DNA of 64,000 nucleotides. Origin: Hypomesus transpacificus. Its lineage: Eukaryota > Chordata > Actinopteri > Osmeriformes > Osmeridae. The translations under genes and the position numbers were made by a program. Below are positions 41,892 to 62,700 of this stretch, piece after piece. Position 1 is the stretch's first letter, and each line of letters opens with the position of its first letter. Location of the stretch: assembly GCF_021917145.1 (NCBI RefSeq), contig NC_061063.1, positions 3,447,971-3,511,970 of the forward strand, written 5' to 3'. Under the pieces are notes generated by a model. It saw nothing but the letters and a program-made list of their open reading frames with translations. It searched no databases and had not been told where the DNA came from.

Positions 41892-44800
41892 TCAGGGGTG
41901 GACCTTGAAAGCCAGCAGCTGCTCGGAGTGCATATTGTTGAGGGAGCGCAGGTCGGGCAGCTTGAGCAGCAGCTTGGTAAAGATGGCCGACTCGTTGGGG
42001 TGGTTCTTGGTGATGAGGCTCCGTAGTGCTCGGATCAGTGTCTCCTGGAGAGCCTCCACCGAGTTGGCGTTCTCGATCCCTGAGCGGTCTGGAGGAGGAA
42101 AAACAAGGCACCAGGATCAGGCTCGGTCTCCCAGTCTCACCGTTCACCAACTTCTGTAGCTCTAGTGAGATGGGTCTAAAGAGTTAGCACAGACAGGAGA
42201 AAGGACAAGAAAATGGTGCTACAATGCTTCTGTACAGCTGACACTACACTGAGCAAAACAGTACAATTACAAGGCCTAGCTTGTGCACAGCGAGTGTTTC
42301 GACCAAAAAATAAAGAAAAAAACGGATGATGAGCAGGTGATGGAGCGGGACGCACCGGCGGAGACTAGAACCACGGCAGTGAACAGGCTCATCTCCTCCT
42401 CGTTGAGCCCCAGGCCTGTGAGCTTCTCACTGAAGTCAAACATGGAATTCTGCAGGTCTCCGGCTCCCATGGCCCTCAGTGCCTCCACGCTGTACTTCTT
42501 ACCACCCAGGAAGGTCACTGTGCGGTCCTTGACTTCAAACAGCGAGGCAAAGCGCACAACTAACACCTGCCAAAGTCAACGCAGCACACCGTAAGTCTGG
42601 AGGAAACTTTGCCTTGACCAATAATCATTACTTCAAGCCGTTGGATGTCCAGGTACTTAAAGCTTAGTTCAGTCATTTATACGGCTTCCACACTGAGTCG
42701 ACAAAGACTAAGACCAAGGCGGCTGGTAAGAGGAGAAGGAAGAGAAGGGGGTGGGGAAGGGTATGTTAATAAAATAATAGTGTACCTCAAAGGTGCCAGC
42801 CTTCAGCAGGCTGACCTGGTCATGCTGAGAGAGCTCCCTGAAACCAGGGATGCGCTTGGCAAACTCCACCACCTCCCTGACGGCCGGGGTGAAGCTGTGG
42901 GAGAACTCCTCCCAGATGCCGTGGCCTGACTTGTGAGGATCCACATGAGGGGACATGTTCATAGGACACACCTGAGGGTGGAGAGACGCACACAGACCTG
43001 GGTTACCCATGATGCCCACACTCACATATAAAGATTTAGTCATTTGTTCATCATTTCTTTTTTTTTTTTATTGTTCACCAGATGCATTCTGTTGCCCCCG
43101 CTCCACAACGGCCCGGTGAAGCCCCCGTGGAAGGCTGCTTCCCCTGCGTTGTGGCCTCTTGGACAGCCAAATGAACGGGCTGGATGCTGGCCGCTGGTGC
43201 TGTTGTTATTGTTGTTGTGGGATGGCCTGTAGGGGCACTGGCTGGGGGCGCTGTCATCCTGTCGATGGGTCTCAGGATATTGTGGTCCAGTGTTGGTCGG
43301 TCTCTCCGGCACTTCCAATGAGCACAGGTCGTTCTGGTAGTTCCAGGCTTCCTTCTCCTCCATCCTCATGCTGCCGGTTCGCCCAATCACGTGCTCTTCT
43401 GCCACTGGGGAGGGCGGGGCCTCGGCAGGGGGGCTGGCCTGTTCCTGGTTGTACATGAAGGTCTCCTGGTGAGCCCTGGTCACCTTGCCGATGACCTCCT
43501 CCTCTCCGCTGTCGGACGCGCTAGACGATGCCAAGCTTGGACTGGTATCCATGGCAACTGGAGGCTTGGGATCAGAGCTGGTCCCTGATTTGTTGGACTG
43601 GGGAGGGGAGGCTAGAGAGCTGGAGCTTGAGGGGGGACTTGTGTTTTCTGGGGTGAACTCCACTGGGCAGGCCAGGGCCTGGCTGACCAGGGGGAGGGAC
43701 TGGTTGTCATGGAGCTGGCTGTTGAGTTGACTGTTGTTCATCATGTTGTTCATGGCACTCTGCATCTCCAGCAGCATGCGCTGCTTCTCTCGCTTGGGGA
43801 TGCGGCCGAAACGCACAGCTGAGGAAAGAAAATCGTTTATTGGGGGTCAAAACAGGCGTGCTTTAACACTATATGGTCATGCTACTACAAAACACTGCTG
43901 TTTCTGCGTCAATGAAGGAGGGGTTAGCAGGCCACTCACAGTCTCTGGACATCCCCACCATGAGACACTTCTTGAAGCGGCACTGCTGGCAACGGTTCCT
44001 GTTGATCCTCATGATGGGGCAGCTCTCGTTCTTAAGGCATTTCTTATACTGGATGTTCTGCTGGATACTCCTTCTGAAGAAGCCCTGGAGGTGGACACGC
44101 AAACATCCCAGAGTTTAGGGGTCAAGGGTCACGGACGCACTTGAGGGGTTGAACATAAAGGGGCTGAAGGTCTTCTGAGGGAGCGGGGGGGACTGCGCAT
44201 TGTTTTCACCAAGAATCTCTCAAACATTAAAGTAGGCCATGAGACTGCGACGTCGGGTGATATAAATACATCCAGCTGAACCATTTTAAACAGTGTGGAT
44301 ATCATGCAGGTGACCCAGTTCAAGTCCATGCCCTCCATCAGCATCTCTCTAACACACACACACACACACACACAAATCCCCCTCACCTTGCAGCCCTCGC
44401 AGGCATGGACCCCATAGTGGAAGCCCGAGGCCACGTCCCCACAGACCTTACACAATAACACCAGGCCGTTGATCTCTGCAAGGAAGAGAAACCATAGGCA
44501 ACATGACACCCCTGCAGTCACCAAGCACTCATTTCACTCGAGTTCACAAAAGCCTATTGTTGAGGTAAACCACTCACTCGCAATGCCACATTTGACAGTG
44601 GAGGACGAGCGTCCTGCCTTCTGAGAAGGAGCGCGGGGTTGGCCTGCTGTCGCTAGGAGCGGGTTGGCCGGTTGGCCCTGGCGACAGTTCGGGGAGGAGG
44701 TACGAGGCGGAGAGGAAGACTGGTAGCTGCCATTGGAGCTGTCGCTGTGACAAGACTCTGGGCTTGAAGAAGAGCTTGTGGAGCTGATATAGGCTATGAC

Positions 44801-46110
44801 GCCACCTGGTGGATAGCAAAAAGAAAAACACAGGTGACTGGGTGATCGACACTATACCTTCTGTTATGCAAAATTATATGCATTTTTCGAGAGCAACAGT
44901 AATTACACTTTTGAAAAGGGCAGCTCATGGTATCTGAGTCTATTCAGCTCTGAGTTTCCTCAGCCAGTGAAAATAAAAAAACTATTCAGCCCTCTTCTTA
45001 ACACAGACTGACCTGATTTCTCCCTTTCCATTCTCAATGCTTACATAACACCTATTACATAACGTCAGTTTCAGACGGGTGTGTTGTCTATTCTGTTACA
45101 CAATAAAACTATTAAAATATTCAAGAAACAACATTAACTTATTCAATAGTTATTGGAGGTAGCTCCAGTTTTATGGGGGGAGCAGAACCCCAAATAAATG
45201 ATACAAAAAAATAAGTAGATTGCAGATTTTCTCATTTAGGTTTTAAATTGTCACCTTATTTTGAAAATACAAATGGAATAAGATTTTAGATTTAAGAAAA
45301 CAACACGGTGGGGTGCAATACATAAAGAAATATAGACAACTAAATCAGTTATGTGACCAAATTCAGAAACCGGCAAGATAACTGCTGCTGAAATGAAAAG
45401 TATTAGGAAACATTTGTAAATTCAAAATCACTGGATCTTAAAATCATACCAAATGTATATAGCTAAACTGAAAATAAAATAAATGGGGAACTGGGAATGA
45501 TGGCATCCTGTCTAACCAACAAGTCAGTGAATTATTATATTCTCGTTTCAAAGATGGTTATGCAATTCAAATTACATAAGCCTTCAAGTGAAAACTACGC
45601 TTATGTTTATGCAGGTGCAACGCCAAAATGTAGGCCTTTATTTATTAGAACACGCCCCCACGTGGACCGGGCATGTTTCCTACGGTGACAGAGGAGAAAG
45701 CGGGTCAGCAGTCTTTGCTGCAAGAGCCTCACGTGTATGTGCAGCTGGTCAACACAGCAGCTAGCAGAGAAAGATTATGAAATACCAACGTCACATCGTT
45801 TTTCGTCCAATCAGAAAAGACGCACAGTGAACGTAAACACAGTGGCACAAGGCTAGGCTACCCGGTCCATGTGAGAAGGAAGCTGCAGTGCCGCTTGAGC
45901 CAAATAGTTCTACAATATCGACATCCCCTATGGCACCTCTAACCCAGTTTTAATTACACGTTACTAAAAGTCCATAAACATTGGTTATACGATACATTAA
46001 CATTTTACTTGAATTGCCATTAGCAAATGAGACCACTAGACTGGTAGCCTAACCACACATGTACAACTAAGCTGAGTGATAAAGACCTTACCAGCTTTTG
46101 TCGATTCCAT
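41892..46110 (-). CDS. nr1d2: REV-ERB beta nuclear receptor, 8 coding exons, 604 aa
   Basis: Heme-regulated transcriptional repressor of the circadian clock; it binds RORE sites in bmal1 and metabolic genes and recruits NCoR-HDAC3. Coding exons in order are 46110-46092, 44805-44578, 44475-44387, 44084-43940, 43818-43079, 42971-42786, 42566-42356 and 42088-41892; phases close to 604 aa. The DNA-binding domain starts at Cys91 (CKVCGD) with CEGCKGFFRRS across the exon 3/4 junction. The ligand-binding domain covers about 408-604. The heme ligands, equivalent to human Cys384 and His568, are present as Cys409 (HLVCPM) and His593 (NNMHSE). The protein ends in KVHP with no AF2 helix, as in all REV-ERBs. 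GGVIAYIS near the start and [11 protein letters not shown] in the hinge match NR1D2 rather than NR1D1, and rpl15 next door is the human NR1D2 neighbour. The first coding exon has only 19 bases. The a or b fish paralogue cannot be told. Confidence 0.95.
44351..44373. repeat. CA dinucleotide microsatellite
   Basis: A short CA tract 14 bp beyond the donor of nr1d2 exon 3, inside the intron that splits the DNA-binding domain. Confidence 0.85.
44806..46091 (-). other. nr1d2: Intron 1 of nr1d2
   Basis: This 1,286-bp intron follows a 19-base coding exon. Donor GTAAGG lies at 46091 and the acceptor before 44805 is CCACCAG. The half near exon 1 contains two CACGTG E-boxes (45659-45664 and 45730-45735) within a less AT-rich patch. 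The rest is AT-rich, with no exon or RNA gene visible. Confidence 0.8.
45659..45735. promoter_or_regulatory. Pair of canonical CACGTG E-boxes in nr1d2 intron 1
   Basis: Two perfect CACGTG hexamers lie at 45659-45664 and 45730-45735, 71 bp apart, about 375-450 bp downstream of the start codon. CLOCK:BMAL1 drives mammalian Rev-erb genes through E-boxes in the promoter and in introns, which is established. The spacing and position make these credible clock enhancer sites here; occupancy is inferred. Confidence 0.55.
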
Positions 46111-46530
46111 GTCCTCTTGACAGAAAACCTCCGTTGCTACCTGAATTTGGATGCCGTTTTTTATATTATTTCAGCAACTTGAGAAGTTGCTGGTTGGTTA
46201 TAGATTAGTAGGCTAACTAGCTGTCAAAACTGCCGTGTTTTCCTTCAACGTCGCGTCAGCTACAGTAACATCAAAGACGACAACGAATCGATAAGTACAG
46301 TGCAGTAGGCTATTGTACTAATATATTATTAAACTTTCAAGCAGTTACTCAGTAACCTAAGATAAGGGGTTTATATCAAACCACAAAATACATCTAATTT
46401 CGTCGAAAGAATCAAACCTGGCCCATTCCGTATTCGATGTTTACCATTCCAAAAACAGTCTTAAATACTCGCTTGTACTACAACTGACTGGAGAGGTGCA
46501 CTCAGCAACCATGTGACCCATTTCAGTGAC
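46111..46530 (-). promoter_or_regulatory. nr1d2: nr1d2 5' UTR and promoter region
   Basis: Upstream of the start codon on the minus strand. A RORE-like site, GAAATGGGTCA on the minus strand (46514-46524), lies about 405 bp upstream and matches WAWNTRGGTCA at 10 of 11 positions. REV-ERB genes are known to repress their own promoters through such sites. No TATA box or exact start site was resolved. Confidence 0.4.
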
Positions 46531-47499
46531 TCCTCCTTCATTCAGCCTACCACTACAGTCACTGACACACTTTTACAATTTAAAGTTAATGAAGGTTGTT
46601 ATACAGACAATAGACCATTTAAAAAACAAAGCATTTATCAATAGTGAACGATAGCACTTTTTTTAACGGTGATCATCACAAATCCAAAGCAAATTAAAGG
46701 CAGCTATATTTTTCGATTCCAACGTCTTTTAGACAGTAAGACTGTCATCCTAAATTATTCTGGACAAAATGTGTCAATAAATAATCCATGTGAAAACCAC
46801 TGAATAAGAAATGAACACAATCTGAAGCCATTTAAGAATTAAGGACTGTTTAGAATGTACTTACTATAGTTACAGAAACAGCAGTTGACTGGCTTCAGGT
46901 CCAGATGAGCCTATCCTACAGTTTTTCCATCATAATAGATGTCAATAAGGGCAAAATAAACAGAAACATGATCCAGGAGCCTTGTGGCTATTTCAATCCA
47001 TGAAGTATTTTACTATTTCTTTGACCACTACACTTAACGCTTCTACAATAATAGCTCCAATTGTTTATCCATTTACATGTCTTTTTTTTGTGTCCACCAG
47101 CTATAGCCAAATGTGTACTTTGCCCATCTAGTTTTTTTATTTGAGAGGGTAATGGCCACCATGGTTTAAATGCCCAGGATTTTAAAGGGGGTCAGCCAGC
47201 GGTTGTCTGTATACATTTTCACAATGCAGCAAACAGCGATATGATTATCAAGCTTGTCACATTACTGTTACACCAGAACATTTCAAAATACTGTAGGTTC
47301 AGGTGTACTTTCTATGAAATATATTTTCTAGGTTCAGGTGTACTTTCTATGAAATATATTTTCTAATCACATCCTTTTATATTTATCATTCTACAGCACA
47401 AACTAATCCTATAGGCCATTTAAGATTGAAATCAACTGATTTTTCAATTACCTCAAAGTAAACTGATCACGCAACACAAGCAGCACCATAAAAAGGTTG
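46531..47499. other. Spacer between nr1d2 and rpl15, with a short tandem duplication
   Basis: No gene is seen. A 35-bp unit beginning AGGTTCAGGTGTACTTTCTA occurs twice in tandem at about 47295-47364. The genes run in the same direction, so this is the 5' flank of nr1d2 and the region beyond the rpl15 poly(A) site. Confidence 0.6.
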
Positions 47500-47505
47500 T
47501 TTATT
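47500..47505 (-). other. rpl15: rpl15 poly(A) signal
   Basis: AATAAA on the minus strand, 32 bases past the stop codon, giving the very short 3' UTR typical of ribosomal protein genes. Confidence 0.8.
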
Positions 47506-47536
47506 CTTTTGAATGTACAGACATTTCGAACGCTCC

Positions 47537-49129
<1,593 letters not shown>

Positions 49130-49339
49130 TTATCTGAAATTCAATTTGACATGTGAGCCACTATCACAACAAGAACCTGGCTAGCTAGTTAGTTTCCGTG
49201 GAGATGGTTATGTTTACAACATGGCTACCATGTTAGACTGTCATTTTAGAGTGTACATATGCCTTGCAAACAAGCTACATGTGCATGACTGATGATTTAT
49301 CTCCAGAAATCAAAGTTGTATCAGATCTAGGCTACCTAC

Positions 49340-49385
49340 CAACTACAGCAACAGTGCCGAGTGAAACAATCGCAAGGGCCATGAT
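49340..49385 (-). other. rpl15: Probable rpl15 non-coding first exon and start region
   Basis: On the minus strand a donor, TAGTTG followed by GTAGGT, lies at 49340/49339. It pairs well with the acceptor at 49134 just before the ATG. The stretch upstream contains CCCTTGCG near 49375, a pyrimidine start that could serve as a TOP-like leader, but the exact start is uncertain. Confidence 0.45.
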
Positions 49386-50381
49386 GCATGCACGGGTACT
49401 AGGTACATGGGTCAACTGACGCTAGCCCATACAGAAGGTTAATGGTAAGAAAAAAGGCTAACAATTACACCATATTTCCGATTTTAAGTTTTATGATACA
49501 AGTACTGGGCACATCTTAAAAGGAAATGCGCCCGTGTAGGCCACAGCAATAGCCAGGGAGCCGATCCCACCTCGGCGCCTTTGAGTGTTTAGACTATACA
49601 TCACATATCCAAAGAATAAAATTCAAAAATGTGTTATCGCACACTCTTATATGAACAACCGATACACTACAAATACAGTCAGTCAGTTAGATGATTTAAT
49701 CCATCGTTGATTTTAGTTGGATTGCACACAGTGAATTGCATGAAAATGTTCGCTTACATGATGGCGTACCAGCCGGAAAGGAAGAGAAAATGTTCCCAGC
49801 ATGCTTTATGAAAATATTGGTGACGATTTTCCTGTTCACGGAGTTTGCATTTGGGAAATGTAGTTCAGGTAAATATTCTGATGGCCAAAATTTTACAATT
49901 AAAAAATTGATAATTACGTTCCACATTGGTAGAGGATGATAAAGAATCCAAATAAAGCTGAAACAGATATAATTTTAAAAGCCCAAAAATTTACAAAACT
50001 AAATTTAGTACATGTTGTTCTTAAGTTTGCCAGCCATATCTGAATCCAAAACCAATATCACATATTTTATGTAAAAAAAAATCCCTCTTTAATACAATGT
50101 TATGGGCTTTGGTTATGGTGCATATAGTTGTTACAGAGTAAATAATTAAAGAGTAAATAATTATCATTGGCTACAGCATGTTTGCAAATCAAACATAAAG
50201 AGTTCAAATTGGATCCACATGACATGGGAGAGACTGTGAAATACAGTCAAAGTAAACAGTTACTTGCAGGAAACCCAACTTCCTCTTTATGCTTGTGTCA
50301 GTGCTCTGACAGGAATGTTAAAGCTTAGAACGTAATTCTTTTTTTCTGAACAGCGGACACTTGGTCTCTGAACATACACAC
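49386..50381. other. Head-to-head spacer between rpl15 and the cathepsin gene
   Basis: About 1 kb separates the rpl15 start from the first coding exon of the cathepsin. The sequence at 49847-49866, read on the minus strand, is GAACTACATTTCCCAAATGC, close to the ZNF143/THAP11 promoter motif. A short open frame over the same place is judged non-genic. The rest shows nothing. Confidence 0.5.
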
Positions 50382-53150
<2,769 letters not shown>

Positions 53151-53440
53151 GAACAGACCAGCTCTCCTTGCCTGTCATTGTGTCAACTTGTCAGATAGGC
53201 CTACATGTCTTTAGTCCAAAGCTTCAAACGAACAACCATTTTGAAATGTGTGTGTAGTTGTGTGTTTGTGGCCATACTTGCGAAAGGTATTCTATGTTTA
53301 TTAATCTCAATCATGTTTTTATTTTTCTAATTTGTATTCTTTGTGTACAATAATAACTAATTGTTGTTGTGTACAATAATAACTAATTGTTGTCAAGATT
53401 CTTAAAATCTTAAATAAAAAGTACATTTGCAAAAAAGGTT
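53151..53440 (+). other. 3' UTR of the cathepsin gene with a 26-bp tandem duplication
   Basis: Non-coding sequence after the TGA at 53148-53150. GTGTACAATAATAACTAATT repeats twice in tandem within 53343-53395. AATAAA at 53413-53418 is the likely poly(A) signal. Confidence 0.7.
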
Positions 53441-53830
53441 TGTTACTTTGATTATCTTTTAAATTTTCACCAGACATTTAGACCCAAATCAGAGAGCATT
53501 CAATTAATCATTTTGCAATTATAAAAATGTTGCTGGCCAAATAGTGTTGTGTGCACTCGTTCTGGAGTGCACCAAATCAAATGTGTTAATAGTCAATGGG
53601 GTTTACGTTAATATTAATATTAGACGGTTGTACAAATAAAACTTATCACTAGATAGCATGGAGGTCGTGACGCAGTAAGTAAGGGTCGGTCCCATGGTAA
53701 TGACGTACGACTTAATAAAACAGCCTAACGAGCGAAGAACGTTTGTCAACGTTTATCTTCATCCCATTCTGAATATACATCATTTTGTTTGATTAACTAT
53801 TCCATCTAGGGATAAGCACATTCTCTCACG
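53441..53830 (+). promoter_or_regulatory. txnl4a: txnl4a promoter and non-coding first exon
   Basis: Two CRE-like half-sites, TGACGCA at 53668-53674 and TGACGTAC at 53701-53708, lie upstream of a candidate non-coding exon. That exon ends TCTCACG followed by donor GTAAGA at 53831. The coding exon opens with an acceptor at 54086, 27 bases before the ATG, which fits this spliced leader. Confidence 0.5.
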
Positions 53831-54113
53831 GTAAGAATAGTTAAAAATGCAATATAACTATTGATAACGTTCCTTTTGTGATAGCTCAACGTAAAAAAAA
53901 ATAGCATGCTAGCTTGTTTTCGTTTATCATCTATCCACACATGTAGTCTAGCCACTATAACTAGTAGGCTACTGTACTGTAGGCATGTGATGGGTTGATC
54001 TTTCTAGGCAGCTAGCAACTAAGATAACTAGCTAACTATGGCTCCAAATTATCCAGTGTTTTAATCATATGCTTCCTTTTAACCAGGGTGAGGTTTGACA
54101 GTACGAGATCAAA

Positions 54114-55151
54114 ATGTCGTACATGCTACCCCATCTTCACAACGGCTGGCAGGTTGACCAAGCTATACTATCCGAGGAGGACCGAGTCCTTGTTATTCGA
54201 TTTGGACATGATTGGGACCCAACCTGTATGAAAATGGACGAAGTTCTATACAGCATTGCAGAAAAGGTAGCTAGATATTATTAATTTTTTTACCAAATGT
54301 GTTTGTGTGCGTGTGTTCATTTAGGATGCCCTTTACAACATATTCACTTCTGTCAGAATCGAAATGCTATCCTAGGGGAAATGTAAACTTAACATTTTGC
54401 ACACCTTCCAATAACCCACTGCCTGCACCCAGATTAAGTGGGTTATTGGCAAGACATCCGTTGAGCCATTGTGGCATTGGTTGGCCAATGCATTTATTGC
54501 TTATGAAATTGTCTCTACTAAATATCTTACCGCTGTCCCTGATGACCGAAATACTCTTTTTAGGTGAAGAACTTTGCAGTAATTTATCTGGTGGACATTA
54601 CCGAGGTTCCGGACTTCAACAAGATGTACGAGTTATATGATCCCTGCACAGTCATGTTCTTCTTCAGGTCAGTACTGGCCCACTTTTTCTGCTTCTGGTA
54701 CAGTCATTACTCTCAATGGTTATATAATTGTACTGCACAGGTTTTGGTACTTGCTACCCTGTGATTAAGCAAGCAAAGAAATCATCATTGTATTAATCAT
54801 TAATCAGGACTGAGGATTTAGACAAGGTATGGTGGACTTAAATGCCCTAATGTGTCATGTAGGATCTCCGTTGCCCTCTAGACAATCCCCTGTACTGAGT
54901 GCTCCTTTGTTCAAACTCCTGGAATCATCATAAAATATCAGCACTGATTACTGACTGACATACCATTTCTTTCCCTCAGGAACAAACACATAATGATTGA
55001 TCTGGGAACGGGTAACAATAATAAGATCAACTGGACCATGGAGGACAAGCAGGAGATGATAGACATAGTTGAAACTGTGTATCGAGGTGCACGAAAAGGA
55101 AGAGGTCTGGTTGTATCACCAAAGGACTACTCTACAAAATACAGATACTGA
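54114..55151 (+). CDS. txnl4a: Thioredoxin-like 4A (DIM1, U5 snRNP 15-kDa protein), 3 coding exons, 142 aa
   Basis: Core component of the U5 and U4/U6.U5 spliceosomal snRNPs, required for pre-mRNA splicing in the nucleus. Coding exons are 54114-54266, 54564-54667 and 54980-55151; phases close to 142 aa, exactly the family length. The sequence from MSYMLPHLHNGWQVDQAI to the KDYSTKYRY end is nearly identical to the human protein. It has the thioredoxin fold but no CXXC redox motif (DPTC at 35-38 keeps only one Cys), as expected for DIM1. In human, TXNL4A neighbours SLC66A2 on 18q23; the same order is seen here. Confidence 0.97.
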
Positions 55152-55460
55152 TACGATTTTTGCAGCATGCCCATGTGTGGTGGCTGTCCTTTGAGACATT
55201 TTGGACAAATGGACAAAGAGCTTGGAAGGTGTTTTTTGTTTTTTCATCTACATGATCCAAGTTATGTTTTACTCTGTTTAAAGTTACCCCAGGCAGAAGC
55301 AAAACACATCTTTGATTCAATACATGCATGTATTGCAACCATGTTTGCCTAGTAATCATTGTTTTTATCAAATGTTTTCTACTTTTATTCAGCAATTGAT
55401 GAGTTTGACTATTTAAATTCTCAGGATGAATAAATTGCATTAATAAAGATGTTGTAAAGC
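55152..55460 (+). other. txnl4a: 3' UTR of txnl4a
   Basis: Non-coding sequence after the stop codon with two closely spaced AATAAA signals at 55429-55434 and 55442-55447. Confidence 0.75.
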
Positions 55461-59262
<3,802 letters not shown>

Positions 59263-59332
59263 GTATGTACAGTACTTGCTCTGTCTGCCACAAAGCATCA
59301 GTTGTAGCTCATCTGCCTTCCTACCTCTCACC

Positions 59333-59774
<442 letters not shown>

Positions 59775-62700
59775 AACCGCATGGCATGACACTCCCCCGC
59801 CTCATTGACGACTAACTGCCCGATAGACGTGCCAATCTCCTGCACTTACCGGACATGTTGCCATCTCCTTCGCATGTCACTCTGATTGTGTATCCATTTG
59901 TGATTAGTGAATGCCCTCACATCAAGACAAATCATGTACTAGAGGCTTTAGTTTACTTTGCATGTCAGGTGTTTTGAATGCACTTCAATGCTAAATGATT
60001 AACATTATACTATTTGAATCCTTTAAATTATGCTTAAAAAAACTTCAACCAACTATTACAAGTTGGTTGAAGCATGTCTGTTGCAGTGATTTGCATGCAT
60101 TTAGTGTGAGGGTAGTTTGTTTTGGTAACTTACTAATGGTAATTCTACTTTGCAATGTGGATGGCAAAGTAATGACATGGTTTGAATCAACGAATTACTC
60201 TGTTATGCCAATGAATGTTCAGGTTCAATTTGCTTGCTCAATTTGCTGGCTGACACTAAAGATGTGCTGTCAAGGTAAAATACTGACATTACCTAAGTTA
60301 AACCAGCATGCTGAATTTACTGATAAATATACAAACAATATATCTGGGAATGTGAATGATAATGGTGCTTAAAAGGTGCTTAGTAACAGACTAACATTTC
60401 TTCCATCCCTGGTCCACTTTGCCTTAACATGTTCCTTAACATGTTAACTTAACTTTAAGGTTCTAATACCATCCATTGTAAGAATGGGAGACAATCCCAT
60501 CCATGTGTAACCATGGAGTTAGTGTGAATCTCAAGTATAACCTTTTCTTCAGATTAGGTTCAGATTTCCCTTGGCCATATTGGACATAGATATGTAAATA
60601 GGTACTAGTCTTTTTAACATGCCAGAAAACTGTTGTAATCCTCTTTGTGAACAATAGATGGCACTGAGAAACTATTCTTGGTGTGAAAAACACGGTAGTG
60701 AACACTGGCCACACATTTAAAATGCACTGACGTTGTCAACCTTTATATGAATATGATGGTATTGTACATCTATAATGTCATGCAGTTACGCAGAAACCGC
60801 AAGGAATTTGATGAATCAAGGGGATATGGAATTGATCCCGTCATCAAGACTTTAAAAAGTTTGGTTCCCCCACAGTTTCAGCAAAAATGATCAATACCAG
60901 CAGACATCTGGTCCTTGAAGGAGGTAACAGCAGTGATGCTGGTCTGTAGCTGTAAGTAATGAAAGGGTGCAGCTTGTAATGAGGGTCCCATAGTGCAGGC
61001 TCTGGCTGCCAAGGGCTCTGGCTGGATCCTGGCCTGGTTTCTCTCTGGGTCTCTGGGTCTCTGGTCATCGATCAGAGAGCTCGACCAAGCCTCATTAGAA
61101 TTGACAGCACACCGTGTTCCTTAATTGCAGCTTTCGGAGTCTGTGCATGCCATTGATTTGCAAGAGGAAAATATGAGGGAAGGTCAGAGCGGGCATGTAG
61201 GTATCCGCTCTCAATGGAGAGAGTGAAGGAAGGGGGGATGAAAGGAGGGGGTGAGAGGAGAGATATATCCAGGTGGTAGAGAAGAAGTAGATTCGATGTT
61301 TCAAAAGGCGCACATTCTCACTGTCCATGACCATGGTTCCGGTGCAGGTTAAGTACCAGAATAGAATTCCAAATACTTCCATCTGTATTCAGCCTGTGGG
61401 TTCCTTTCATCGTTGAGTGTTCTAGGCTTGTTCTGTGACGCACAGAAACTGCTGTTACCCTCTCCATGGCACCAACTCTCAGTGTCATTATCACGGCAGG
61501 CTCTCACATCCAACTCAATTACAGCTACCGTAATTGTTCCGGAAAAATATCTCAAATGCACAGGTGCATTCAAAAGCACAAACAAAGAAGACAGTATTTT
61601 TCTGCCATCAGACTGGTGCTTTTGACCCGAGGTTCGATATACTGTGAACCCTGTTTGGACTTCAGAACGCAATTATGCCTCCATTCCCTGTCATTTTGCC
61701 CTCTGTGTTTGAAAGTAGTCTTACACTGTGGCGGCTTAAATGGCGGGCGCTAAGTGCATCGTAATCGGGTGTATAAGGGAGTTTAAAGGCTGAAGTGGAT
61801 GTCTCAAAAGGGATTGGAGAGATTTAAAGATCAGACCGTTAAAGTGAGAAATTCATCCGATTATTCAGGTTTAGGTAACGGTGTTGGAGGGTGTCCAAGC
61901 TTATTGAAATGGCCGACGTCCCGGTCATAATCCCTGAGTGTGAGGCTGTACCGCTGTGTTGTTCTGAGTCTACACTCACACAATGTCCTAGCAGCTTGGT
62001 TTCTGACTTTAGAGTCGTATTTATCATGCTGCTCCCATGGGGTGTGTGCATTTGTACTGTGTGTGTTTTCTGACAGGTTACACTGACGCATATCTTTATC
62101 CTCGGTTGGAAGTTCTCCAAGTCCCATTGTTTGGCTAGTAGAGAGACGGGGAGAGGATTAACTACCCATCACTGTCCTCTATGTCCATAAAGTCGAATTC
62201 TGTCATCTATGCATACAAAGAGGCATGCAGTTTTATGCAGTAACATCTTAATATACATTGTACAGATGGGAAAGTGTTGCCACTATTCCTTCTGAAGTAG
62301 AAGGAATTATTTCATCCAGGCAATCTTTGAGCCAAACCCCTCGTTTCTCCTGCCATGCAAATGGACTGTGAATTGACAACTAGCAATTACACCCGAGTTT
62401 TGACGGACAGCCCTGCAACAGGCCGTTTGGCTGAGGACGGCAAAGCCACAGGAAGCAGCTCGTGGCTCCTCCTGCCCACACGTGTGCCGCCGCTCAGCGT
62501 GGCCGCGGAGCGCGGGCACAGGGCAGAGCTGAGCACCACAGGGAGTCTGTTGGCAGCGGTGCCAGCTCGCTCCCACACACTGTGGCCCTGTGGCTGCAAC
62601 AAAGCGGGGGTAGAGAGAGGAGGATGAGAGTACCCCCTCCCCCGGAGTAACTGAGTGGCAGGGACTTGGACGGGCCCGGTGGGGTATGGCACGGAGGTAC

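Noticed and set aside
49736-49939. Short open frame with a hydrophobic, signal-peptide-like segment and a nearby GTAAAT donor
   Set aside because: Splice phase does not fit cathepsin exon 2, no homologue was recognised, and the hydrophobic run is likely chance in AT-rich DNA.
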